Positions 1 to 5,407 of a stretch of DNA of 5,407 nucleotides are shown in pieces (within the stretch, counting starts at the first letter, position 1; every line of letters begins with the position of its first letter). The notes below the pieces were generated by a model. That model was not told where the DNA came from, did no database searches, and worked only from the letters and a program-made list of their open reading frames with translations. The DNA lies in NCBI GenBank assembly GCA_002694095.1, contig NZLD01000095.1:1-5407 (forward strand). Reading direction: 5' to 3'. The stretch is from Micrococcales bacterium. GTDB lineage: Bacteria > Actinomycetota > Actinomycetes > S36-B12. A program made the position numbers and the translations under genes.

Positions 1-365
1 AAGGTCCGTGGCGCCACACCCAGGCCGATGTAGGCCATGACAACCAAGGCGGCGATCACGACGACGAGTGCAATCCACGTCGACCAGCCGTCACCCGAGG
101 TCAGCGCTCGCACTTCCACGTAACTGATCAGCGTGATCGACGTGATGGTCGCGATTGTCGACAGCAGGAACAGTACGTTTACGTACCGCGCCCGATCCTG
201 CAAAACGCCAAGCAGCAATTCCGCCCGCTTCTCGTTGCCGTTGCCTTCCTTGCGGAGCTCATCGATCCGAGTCTTGGACACACGGGTCATTGCCGTCTCA
301 GCGGCGATCAGCAGCCCCGACACGACGATTAAGGCGATGGCGATCAACACCAGCCAGAGATTCAT
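1..365 (-). CDS. CNNM/CorC (HlyC-type) membrane protein, N-terminal part, cut by window edge
   Basis: Only the first 121 residues are visible; the gene runs off the left edge. Translation begins MNLWLVLIAIALIVVSGLL, a hydrophobic first membrane segment (about residues 3-20). The small-residue stretch AAETAMTRVSKTRIDELR follows, as in the DUF21/CNNM transmembrane domain. A cytosolic loop ends in RARYVNVLFLLSTIATITS, and two more hydrophobic stretches lie at about 62-80 and 98-115, ending in GLGVAPRT near the cut. CNNM proteins normally continue into paired CBS domains and a small CorC/HlyC domain. The family is linked to Mg2+/Co2+ transport or export, but no substrate can be told here. The ATG overlaps the ybeY stop (ATGA), so translation is probably coupled; no convincing Shine-Dalgarno is seen. 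E. coli ybeX, at the equivalent place beside ybeY, lacks this membrane domain. The family call is firm, the transport role is inferred. Confidence 0.88.
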   Translation of the reverse strand, partial: MNLWLVLIAIALIVVSGLLIAAETAMTRVSKTRIDELRKEGNGNEKRAELLLGVLQDRARYVNVLFLLSTIATITSITLISYVEVRALTSGDGWSTWIALVVVIAALVVMAYIGLGVAPRT

Positions 366-823
366 CGTGCCGCACCCCAGCTATCAAGTAGTTCATCTTG
401 CAGGGCGAACATCCTCGCGTATTCCTCTTCCGTCGCGTGGTTGTATCCCAGCAGATGAAGCAGCCCGTGGACGGTAAGGAACTGCACGTGTTCGTCCAGG
501 CTGCGCTCGGCAGCGGCGGCATCCGCCTGGGCGAACTCCGGGCAGATGACGATATCCCCCAGCATCCCCGGGCCGGACAAGGCCTCCGAGGTGCCGGGCA
601 CCAGCTCATCGATGGGGAAACTCACCACGTCGGTGGGGCCGGGCTCGTTCATCCAGTCTTCGTGCAGCGAGGTGATCCGGTCGATATCCACCAGCGTTAT
701 TCCGAGTTCAGAATCGGGATGGATATGCATCGTCGAGTAGACATGGCCGGCGAGGTCGCTGAGCGCGTTCAGGTCGATCGGCGAGCCGGCGTCGTCGTCG
801 ACCGAGATACTCGGCAGGGTCAT
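362..823 (-). CDS. ybeY: Endoribonuclease YbeY, 16S rRNA 3'-end maturation factor
   Basis: The 153-residue protein has the family's normal length. The zinc-binding signature HGLLHLLGYNH lies at residues 119-129, with presumed metal ligands His119, His123 and His129. The conserved PTDVVSFP stretch is at 63-70 and LGDIVI at 88-93. YbeY is a single-strand-specific metalloendoribonuclease needed for 16S rRNA 3' processing and, in E. coli, 70S ribosome quality control. The signature usually reads GYDH; here the Asp is Asn128. The position aligned with the catalytically important Arg59 of E. coli YbeY appears to be Met58, which I believe is common in actinobacterial versions (from memory). The ATG start overlaps the phoH stop (ATGA), and a GAGG lies about eight bases upstream inside phoH. 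The stop overlaps the next gene's ATG. phoH and ybeY are neighbours in very many bacteria, which supports both calls. Confidence 0.96.
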   Translation of the reverse strand: MTLPSISVDDDAGSPIDLNALSDLAGHVYSTMHIHPDSELGITLVDIDRITSLHEDWMNEPGPTDVVSFPIDELVPGTSEALSGPGMLGDIVICPEFAQADAAAAERSLDEHVQFLTVHGLLHLLGYNHATEEEYARMFALQDELLDSWGAAR

Positions 824-1800
824 GGTTGGCGCCTCGCGTCATACCGGTCGTAGGCCTCCACGATCTTGCCGACGAGTTTGTGGCGGACAACGTCGTGCGC
901 CGTCAAGCGGCAGAAGCCAACGTCCTCGAGTCCGTCCAAGATCTCCCCGACCACACGCAGCCCGCTCTGCGTCCCTCCAGGAAGGTCCACCTGCGTGATG
1001 TCGCCGGTGACGACCATGGTCGATCCGAATCCCAATCGAGTCAAGAACATCTTCATTTGCTCAGCCGATGTGTTCTGGGCCTCGTCCAAGATGACGAAGG
1101 CGTCGTTCAAGGTACGTCCGCGCATGTAGGCCAGGGGGGCGATTTCGATCGTGCCGGACGTGATGAGCCGCGGAATCGACTCCGGGTCGATCATGTCGTG
1201 CAGCGCGTCATACAAGGGGCGCAGGTAGGGATCGATCTTTTCGCTCAGAGTTCCGGGAAGGAAACCCAAGCGCTCCCCCGCTTCGACAGCGGGACGGGTG
1301 AGCACGATGCGGTTCACCTGCTTGGCCTGCAGCGCCTGCACCGCCTTGGCCACCGCCAAGTAGGTCTTGCCGGTGCCGGCCGGGCCAATTCCGAACACCA
1401 CGGTGTTCTTGTCGATCGCATCGACGTACCGCTTCTGATTAAGGGTCTTGGGTCGAATCGTGCGCCCACGGTTGCTCAGGATGTTGGCGGTGAGAACGTC
1501 GGATGGGCGCGTGCCGCTGCGCAGCATGCCGATGGAACGCTCGACGGACTCCGTCGACAGGGCCTGGCCGGTACGAAGCATCGCGAGCATCTCAGCGATC
1601 AAGGAGTCGATAATTGCGCTCTCCTCCGCCGGGCCGTCGAGTCGTATTTCGTTGCCCCGCACGAGCACGCTCACCGACGGAAACGCGTTCTCGATCAGGC
1701 GGAGATACTCGTCGTTGGATCCCAAGAGGGCGACCATCGGTTGAGAGTTGGGGATCTCGATAGTCATTCGTGCATCGGAGTCGCTCGCTGCGTTGCTCAT
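820..1800 (-). CDS. phoH: PhoH family ATPase (YbeZ-like)
   Basis: With the start chosen here the protein has 326 residues, typical for the chromosomal PhoH/YbeZ family. A divergent N-terminal region of about 110 residues, probably nucleic-acid binding, precedes a P-loop ATPase domain. Walker A is GPAGTGKT at 139-146 and Walker B is VILDEAQN at 236-243. The TRPAVEAGERLGFLPG stretch at 168-183 and VTGDITQVDLP at 264-274 are also characteristic of the family. PhoH/YbeZ proteins are predicted RNA helicase-like ATPases. YbeZ interacts with YbeY in several bacteria, so a role in rRNA maturation is the best inference; the phosphate-starvation name comes from E. coli phoH. Candidate starts are ATG at 1812, 1800 and 1767. 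None has a good Shine-Dalgarno. The 1800 ATG is preferred because it forms an ATGA overlap with the HIT gene stop, matching the neighbouring junctions. The stop overlaps the ybeY start in the same way. Confidence 0.95.
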   Translation of the reverse strand: MSNAASDSDARMTIEIPNSQPMVALLGSNDEYLRLIENAFPSVSVLVRGNEIRLDGPAEESAIIDSLIAEMLAMLRTGQALSTESVERSIGMLRSGTRPSDVLTANILSNRGRTIRPKTLNQKRYVDAIDKNTVVFGIGPAGTGKTYLAVAKAVQALQAKQVNRIVLTRPAVEAGERLGFLPGTLSEKIDPYLRPLYDALHDMIDPESIPRLITSGTIEIAPLAYMRGRTLNDAFVILDEAQNTSAEQMKMFLTRLGFGSTMVVTGDITQVDLPGGTQSGLRVVGEILDGLEDVGFCRLTAHDVVRHKLVGKIVEAYDRYDARRQP

Positions 1801-2138
1801 CCGGGAGGCCATTCGAGGTTTCGGCCACCGACCACGTGGGCGTGGACGTGGAACACCGTTTGTCCAGCGCCGGCGCCGGTGTTGAACACGACACGGTAGG
1901 CATCGCCCACGCCTTCGTCAGCCGCCACCTCCTGCGCCGCCTGTAGCAACGTTGCGGTCGTGGCGGGAGCAGCAGTGGCGAGTTCGCCGACGTTCGCGTA
2001 GTGGTCACGCGGCACGACCAACACGTGCACGGGCGCCTGCGGAGCAATGTCCCGGAAAGCGACGATGTCGTCGTTGGACAGCACGATGTCCGCGGGGATT
2101 TCCTCCGCGACTATCGAGCAGAACAGGCAGTCGGCCAT
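1797..2138 (-). CDS. HIT-family nucleotide hydrolase/transferase (HINT-like)
   Basis: This is a compact 113-residue histidine-triad protein. The HIT signature HVHAHVV is at residues 97-103, inside the wider pattern NTGAGAGQTVFHVHAHVVGG. His99 is the expected nucleotidylated nucleophile, by analogy with His112 of HINT1. The N-terminal CLFC pair (Cys4, Cys7) is the usual start of zinc-containing bacterial HINT proteins. Such enzymes hydrolyse purine nucleoside phosphoramidates and acyl-adenylates; the natural substrate is unknown in most bacteria. The ATG at 2138 is preceded directly by an in-frame GTG at 2141, so either could be used. A GAAAG stretch upstream is a modest ribosome binding site for both. 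The gene sits 29 bases after rsmE and overlaps phoH by ATGA. It is probably housekeeping; its link to the rRNA genes around it is positional only. Confidence 0.93.
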   Translation of the reverse strand: MADCLFCSIVAEEIPADIVLSNDDIVAFRDIAPQAPVHVLVVPRDHYANVGELATAAPATTATLLQAAQEVAADEGVGDAYRVVFNTGAGAGQTVFHVHAHVVGGRNLEWPPG

Positions 2139-2167
2139 CACGTCATTCTTTCACGGCGATCACGGGG

Positions 2168-2914
2168 CTACCAGCGCCCTATCTGAGCCGACAGGACGCT
2201 CAACGCTGCTATCCCGGCGGTGGACGTACGCAGGACCGACGGACCTAGTTGCACGAGATGGGCCCCCGCATCCGTGAACTGTCCTCGCTCGTTGTCGCTG
2301 AGTCCCCCTTCCGGGCCGATGACGAGCATGATGTCGCGGGCCGCTTCCGCGGCGATGGAGGTCAACTGCACGGACGCTTGCTCATCCAAGACCAGGGCCA
2401 CGCCCGACGCGGCAATCAGTTCCGCGACACCCCCGGACGTCGTCACCGGATCCACGCGCGGGACCCGAGAGCGTCGCGCCTGCTTGGTCGCCTCTCGAGC
2501 GGTGGCCGCCCACTTGCCTCGATTCTTGGTTGCTTTCGTCTCATCCCATCGCGCAACGCTCTTCTCGGCTTGCCACGGCACGATCGCGTCGATTCCAGCT
2601 TCGGTCAGCATCTGCACCGCGCGTTCGCCGCGATCACCTTTGGCGATTGCCTGCACTGCGGTGATCTGCGGCATCGGTTCGGGCTCGTCGGTCACCGCCG
2701 TGACCGTGATCGTTGCGGAATCTGACGGGTGCACCGTGGTGACGGATCCGGTGATGCGTCGGCCACAGCCATCGACGCACTGGATCATCTCACCGGCGCG
2801 AACACGTTGGACGGCCACCGCGTGCCGGCCTTCCGGCCCGTCCAACACAAACTCGCCACCGACCCGCACCTCGGCGGCGCGGTCGGGATCGAGGAGAAAA
2901 ACCGGTGGGCTCAC
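2168..2914 (-). CDS. rsmE: 16S rRNA (uracil(1498)-N3)-methyltransferase RsmE
   Basis: The 248-residue protein matches the usual RsmE length. It carries an N-terminal PUA-like RNA-binding part, with [14 protein letters not shown] at about 29-42. The C-terminal SPOUT/trefoil-knot domain contains [19 protein letters not shown] at 89-107, [14 protein letters not shown] at 141-154, the knot motif [12 protein letters not shown] at 198-209, and [16 protein letters not shown] at 223-238. The last two stretches form the S-adenosylmethionine pocket in this family. RsmE methylates N3 of U1498 in helix 44 of 16S rRNA, acting on the assembled 30S subunit. The start is GTG, forming a GTGA overlap with the dnaJ stop; the upstream sequence has no strong Shine-Dalgarno, so coupling to dnaJ translation is likely. 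rsmE beside dnaJ is a very widespread gene pair. The product is certain by motif; only the exact start is inferred. Confidence 0.96.
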   Translation of the reverse strand: MSPPVFLLDPDRAAEVRVGGEFVLDGPEGRHAVAVQRVRAGEMIQCVDGCGRRITGSVTTVHPSDSATITVTAVTDEPEPMPQITAVQAIAKGDRGERAVQMLTEAGIDAIVPWQAEKSVARWDETKATKNRGKWAATAREATKQARRSRVPRVDPVTTSGGVAELIAASGVALVLDEQASVQLTSIAAEAARDIMLVIGPEGGLSDNERGQFTDAGAHLVQLGPSVLRTSTAGIAALSVLSAQIGRW

Positions 2915-4062
2915 CGCGACGAGAAGGCGTCTTTCAAGCGACCAAAGAGGCTACCGTTATCCGCGCTTGTTCGCGTGGACACCGCGTGCGTGGTGTTCTC
3001 CCCACGAATTTCTGCGAACTCCCGGAGCAACTCCGATTGACGGGCATCCAATTTCGACGGAACCTCGACGTCCACGTGGACGAAGAGATCACCTCGTGAC
3101 CCGCCGCGTAGCCGCGAGGCACCCTTGCCCCGCAACGTGATCGTTGCTCCCGCTTGGGTCCCTGCCGGCACCATCAGCTCCTCCGGACCGTCAAGGGTGT
3201 CGAGGTGCACGCTGGTACCGAGTGCCGCAGCGGACATCGGGATCTTCACCACGCAGTGCAGCTCATCTCCGTGACGCTCGAACACCGGGTCCGGGGCCAC
3301 GACGACCTCGACGAACAAGTCGCCCACGGATCCGCCGTTGGGGCCGACCTCGCCCTCTCCCTGCAGTTGGATGCGCGTTCCGGTGTCCACACCCGGTGGC
3401 ACTTTGATGGTGAGTGTGCGACGACTACGCACGCGACCTTCACCCGAGCACTCCGGGCAGGGATAGGGAATGGTCGTGCCGAATCCTTGGCATTGCGGAC
3501 ACGGACGCGAGGTCATCACCTGCCCGAGAAACGACCGCTGCACCGATTGGATCTCGCCCGCGCCCTTACACATCACGCAGGTCTCCAGTTCGCTTCCCTC
3601 GGCCATTCCCGAACCGGTGCACGTCGCGCACGCGGTCGCGGTGTCCACCGTGATGTCCTGCTCGCCGCCGAATACCGCCGTCGCCAGATCGATCTGCACC
3701 CGCACCAGGGCGTCCTGCCCGCGTTGCGCCCGGCTGCGGGGTCCCCGCTGGCGACCGCCTCCGCCACCACCGAAGAACGCATCCATGATGTCGCCGAAGT
3801 CGAAACCAGTCGCGCCGAATCCTCCGAATCCTCCGGATTGACTCAGCGGGTCTCCACCCATGTCATACATCTGTCGCTTCTCGGGATCAGAAAGCACTTC
3901 GTACGCCGCGGTGACCTGCTTGAACCGCTCCTGGTGCTTGGGATCCGGGTTGACGTCCGGGTGCAGTTCCCGCGCCAAACGCCGGTACGCCTTCTTGATC
4001 TCCTCTGCAGAAGCGTCCCGCGATACGCCGAGCATCGAGTAATAGTCCGTTGCCACAGCCAC
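2911..4062 (-). CDS. dnaJ: Type I J-protein co-chaperone DnaJ (hrcA-linked, DnaJ2-type)
   Basis: The 383-residue protein has the complete type I architecture. The J-domain spans about 6-67 with the HPD motif at 34-36, which stimulates DnaK ATPase. A Gly/Phe-rich region follows at about 69-103. The zinc centre has four CxxCxGxG repeats at 145, 162, 188 and 202 ([32 protein letters not shown]), all eight cysteines present. Two C-terminal substrate-binding beta domains run from about 210 onward. It delivers unfolded clients to DnaK in the cytosol. Many actinobacteria carry two dnaJ genes, one in the dnaK-grpE operon and one next to hrcA; this is the second kind. The GTG start follows the hrcA stop with no gap and has a well-placed GAAGGGA six bases upstream. 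An in-frame GTG two codons later would be poorly spaced. Transcription should be under the CIRCE site ahead of hrcA. Confidence 0.97.
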   Translation of the reverse strand: MAVATDYYSMLGVSRDASAEEIKKAYRRLARELHPDVNPDPKHQERFKQVTAAYEVLSDPEKRQMYDMGGDPLSQSGGFGGFGATGFDFGDIMDAFFGGGGGGRQRGPRSRAQRGQDALVRVQIDLATAVFGGEQDITVDTATACATCTGSGMAEGSELETCVMCKGAGEIQSVQRSFLGQVMTSRPCPQCQGFGTTIPYPCPECSGEGRVRSRRTLTIKVPPGVDTGTRIQLQGEGEVGPNGGSVGDLFVEVVVAPDPVFERHGDELHCVVKIPMSAAALGTSVHLDTLDGPEELMVPAGTQAGATITLRGKGASRLRGGSRGDLFVHVDVEVPSKLDARQSELLREFAEIRGENTTHAVSTRTSADNGSLFGRLKDAFSSR

Positions 4063-5082
4063 CTACTGTCCCTTCAAAATCTTGCTGACGTACTGCGCGA
4101 CGGCGTGCACCGCACTCATCGTCCCGGCGTAGTCCATGTGGGTGGGTCCGACGACACCCAGCGACGCGACCGGCTCATCGGTCCGGCCGTACCCAGCGGT
4201 GACGACCGACGTTGATTCGAGCCCGTGGACATCGTTCTCTTGACCGATGCGAACCGTCACCGGTGACTCGATAGACAGTTCTCCGAGAAGGCGCAGCAGA
4301 ACAACCTGCTCCTCAAGGGCTTCGAGAACGGGCTGTATCGCCATCGGGAACGACTGTTGGTAACGCGCCAGGTGCGCGGTTCCGCCCAGCACCACGCGCT
4401 CCTCGATACGTTCAGTGACAGCCTCCAGAACCGCCGCCATCACCGCCTGCACGAGTCGCTGGTCGCTCGCGTCGAACCCCTTGTCGAGGTCCTTCAGCGC
4501 ATCGGAGACGAAAGCGAACGGCTTATCGGCGACTGCGGCGTTCAGGCGCGCCCGGAGATCTCCCAGGACTTGCTCCGACAGCGGCGCGGCGCATTCGATG
4601 ACCCGCTGCTCGACGCGACCGGTGTCCATAATGACCACCAGCATCAAGCGGGTGTCGCTGACCGCGATCAGCTCGACGTGGCGGACGCTGCTTCGTTCCA
4701 ATGACGGGTACTGCACGAGCGCAACCTGCTGAGTGATCTGCGCGAGCAAGCGGACGGTCCGGCCCATCACGTCGTCGAGGTCGACGGCATCCCCGAGGAA
4801 TCTCTCGATGGCCTTGCGCTCGGGCGCACTCATTGGCTTCACGGTCGAGATCTGGTCGACGAACAACCGATACCCGCGATCGGTAGGGATCCGCCCCGCC
4901 GACGTATGCGGGTGGGTGATGTAGCCCTCTTCTTCCAGGGCCGCCATGTCGTTGCGGATCGTGGCGGGAGAGACACCCAGGTGGTGCCGTTCCACCAGCG
5001 CCTTCGAACCTACGGGCTCGTGCGTGGCGACGTAGTCCTCGACGATGGCGCGCAGCACGGCCAGTCGGCGGTCTTCGAGCAC
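4063..5082 (-). CDS. hrcA: Heat-inducible transcription repressor HrcA
   Basis: With the GTG start chosen, the protein has 339 residues, the normal HrcA size. The N-terminal winged helix-turn-helix covers about residues 1-75, including [17 protein letters not shown], the recognition part [18 protein letters not shown] (38-55), and [15 protein letters not shown] (58-72). A GAF-like and dimerisation region follows to the end. HrcA binds CIRCE operators and represses chaperone genes; GroEL availability is known to control its activity in Bacillus. The frame stays open upstream to 5259, but the start at 5082 is favoured. It gives an N-terminus ([18 protein letters not shown]) like other HrcA proteins, has GGGAGG just upstream, and leaves the CIRCE site in the untranslated leader. 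Starts at 5115 or 5259 would place coding sequence over CIRCE or the hemW tail. The TAG stop touches the dnaJ GTG, so the two genes are co-transcribed. Confidence 0.95.
   Translation of the reverse strand: MLEDRRLAVLRAIVEDYVATHEPVGSKALVERHHLGVSPATIRNDMAALEEEGYITHPHTSAGRIPTDRGYRLFVDQISTVKPMSAPERKAIERFLGDAVDLDDVMGRTVRLLAQITQQVALVQYPSLERSSVRHVELIAVSDTRLMLVVIMDTGRVEQRVIECAAPLSEQVLGDLRARLNAAVADKPFAFVSDALKDLDKGFDASDQRLVQAVMAAVLEAVTERIEERVVLGGTAHLARYQQSFPMAIQPVLEALEEQVVLLRLLGELSIESPVTVRIGQENDVHGLESTSVVTAGYGRTDEPVASLGVVGPTHMDYAGTMSAVHAVAQYVSKILKGQ
4069..4075 (-). promoter_or_regulatory. Ribosome binding site of dnaJ
   Basis: GAAGGGA lies six bases before the GTG at 4062, inside the last codons of hrcA. 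It supports the first of two close GTG codons (4062 and 4056) as the dnaJ start. Confidence 0.7.
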
Positions 5083-5086
5083 GGCA

Positions 5087-5092
5087 CCTCCC
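5087..5092 (-). promoter_or_regulatory. Ribosome binding site deciding the hrcA start
   Basis: GGGAGG lies four bases before the GTG at 5082 and is the strongest Shine-Dalgarno-like sequence at this junction. The upstream in-frame ATG at 5115 has nothing comparable. The spacing is slightly short but acceptable. The site is also only ten bases from the CIRCE inverted repeat, so the operator hairpin could reduce ribosome access in the mRNA. Confidence 0.75.
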
Positions 5093-5102
5093 GTCGGTAT
5101 CT

Positions 5103-5129
5103 CTAGCACTCGCATGTCCAGAGTGCCAA
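5103..5129 (-). promoter_or_regulatory. CIRCE operator (HrcA binding site)
   Basis: Read on the minus strand, the site is TTGGCACTC, a nine-base spacer, then GAGTGCTAG. The CIRCE consensus is TTAGCACTC-N9-GAGTGCTAA, so each arm has one mismatch and the spacer is exactly nine. The core GCACTC/GAGTGC is perfectly symmetric. It sits 20 bases before the hrcA GTG and two bases after the hemW stop, the expected position for HrcA autoregulation of hrcA-dnaJ. The match to the known element is direct; binding is inferred from the adjacent hrcA. Confidence 0.93.
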
Positions 5130-5134
5130 GTCTA
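5129..5134 (-). promoter_or_regulatory. Possible -10 box for the hrcA operon
   Basis: TAGACT fits the TANNNT pattern of a vegetative -10 box. Transcription would then start about seven bases further on, inside CIRCE, which would explain repression by HrcA. The first three bases are the hemW TAG stop. No convincing -35 box is seen 16-18 bases upstream, so this is tentative. Confidence 0.3.
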
Positions 5135-5407
5135 CGTCGGATCGGCCTGTTTCGCCGTGGGCGCGTCCGGTCCTGCGTCCGGTCCTGCGACCGGTCCTGC
5201 GTCTGGTGCTGAGGATGCCTCGCTGATGACGGCCAATTCTCGAGCGACAGCGTCCGCAAGGAGGCGACCCCGCCGGGTAAGCACGATCCGGGCCGCCGGC
5301 TCGTGTGCGGGTTCGGCCTCCACTAGTCCCCGGTCCACGAGATCGAGCACGGCGCTCTGCGGGCACTCGACCTCGTCAGCGATCACGCCCTCGCGAACCC
5401 GCAGCCC
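5132..5407 (-). CDS. hemW: HemW-like radical SAM family protein, C-terminal end, cut by window edge
   Basis: Only the last 91 residues are in the window; the frame is open to the right edge. The stretch GLRVREGV, then [13 protein letters not shown] (20-32) and [19 protein letters not shown] (40-58), is the winged-helix C-terminal domain (HemN_C) of the HemN/HemW family. Its typical ending is LTxRGRLLADxVxRxL. The radical-SAM core with its CxxxCxxC motif would lie outside the window. HemW proteins are haem-binding, coproporphyrinogen III oxidase-like proteins, thought to be haem chaperones rather than true oxidases. The position directly before hrcA agrees with actinobacterial gene order. After the domain, a low-complexity tail of about 30 residues (Ala/Pro/Gly/Asp-rich) contains four-residue repeats and is probably disordered. 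The stop is TAG at 5134-5132, two bases before CIRCE. The assignment rests on the domain end plus neighbours, so it is good but not certain. Confidence 0.85.
   Translation of the reverse strand, partial: GLRVREGVIADEVECPQSAVLDLVDRGLVEAEPAHEPAARIVLTRRGRLLADAVARELAVISEASSAPDAGPVAGPDAGPDAPTAKQADPT
5165..5212 (-). repeat. 12-bp tandem repeat (four units) in the hemW tail
   Basis: On the plus strand two identical units GTCCGGTCCTGC (5165-5176, 5177-5188) are followed by GACCGGTCCTGC with one change (5189-5200). A fourth, more degenerate unit is GTCTGGTGCTGA (5201-5212). The unit is a multiple of three and in frame, encoding [16 protein letters not shown] at residues 66-81 of the visible hemW fragment. 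It looks like slippage-type expansion in a tolerant protein tail. Copy number could vary between strains without a frameshift. Confidence 0.9.

Noticed and set aside
826..1899. Long plus-strand open frame (357 codons) opposite phoH
   Set aside because: It is the antisense shadow of a clear P-loop ATPase gene, with no domain, no good ribosome binding site and no conserved motif.
2151..2165. Short direct repeat TCACGG-CGA-TCACGG in the rsmE-HIT gap
   Set aside because: Six-base repeats of this kind occur by chance in GC-rich DNA; there is no dyad symmetry or known operator match.
2139..2167. Possible terminator between rsmE and the HIT gene
   Set aside because: No GC-rich hairpin followed by a T-run is visible in these 29 bases.
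2220..3140. Plus-strand open frame (306 codons) opposite rsmE and the dnaJ end
   Set aside because: Low-complexity Ser/Thr/Arg-rich translation overlapping two well-supported genes on the other strand.
3154..4215. Long plus-strand open frame (353 codons) opposite dnaJ and the end of hrcA
   Set aside because: It mirrors a gene with complete DnaJ motifs; long antisense open frames are common in GC-rich DNA. Its translation is rich in Arg/His with no recognisable domain.
5080..5129. TTGGCA/TAGAGA as a -35/-10 pair overlapping CIRCE
   Set aside because: The spacing of 18 is allowed, but the transcript would start at or next to the hrcA ribosome binding site, leaving almost no leader.
5083..5259. 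N-terminal extension of hrcA by 59 residues
   Set aside because: It would cover the CIRCE operator and read the hemW repeat out of frame; the GTG at 5082 has the better ribosome site and a family-like N-terminus.

Overview
The window is a GC-rich, gene-dense piece of a bacterial core genome. Every supported gene lies on the minus strand. Gene content and order match the conserved hemW-hrcA-dnaJ-rsmE-phoH-ybeY-CNNM/CorC neighbourhood of high-GC Gram-positive bacteria (Actinomycetota). GTG starts, four-base ATGA/GTGA overlaps and the HrcA/YbeY sequence style fit this. The exact genus cannot be read from the sequence.

In transcription order (right to left), the layout is as follows. The window opens with the last 91 residues of a HemW-like radical-SAM family protein (5407-5132), whose tail contains a 12-bp tandem repeat. 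A 49-base gap follows, holding a CIRCE operator (5103-5129) and a strong ribosome binding site. Next come hrcA (5082-4063), the heat-shock repressor, and dnaJ (4062-2911), a type I J-protein. These are followed by rsmE (2914-2168), a 16S rRNA m3U methyltransferase, and a small HIT-family hydrolase (2138-1797). The run ends with phoH/ybeZ (1800-820), ybeY (823-362), and the first 121 residues of a CNNM/CorC-type membrane protein (365-1), cut by the window edge.

The genes look like one long operon. hrcA ends directly against the dnaJ start. dnaJ/rsmE, HIT/phoH, phoH/ybeY and ybeY/CNNM overlap by four bases each. The only other gap is 29 bases, before the HIT gene. With a CIRCE site at the head, HrcA should repress its own transcription and that of dnaJ. 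By read-through it may also control the rRNA-maturation genes rsmE, phoH and ybeY. This resembles the sigma-32-dependent ybeZYX heat-shock operon of E. coli, but with a different regulator.

I found no mobile element, CRISPR array, tRNA, rRNA or gene-free stretch over 300 bases. I see no undescribed system here. The points worth a second look are the CIRCE-headed arrangement, the hrcA start choice, and the in-frame minisatellite in the hemW tail.
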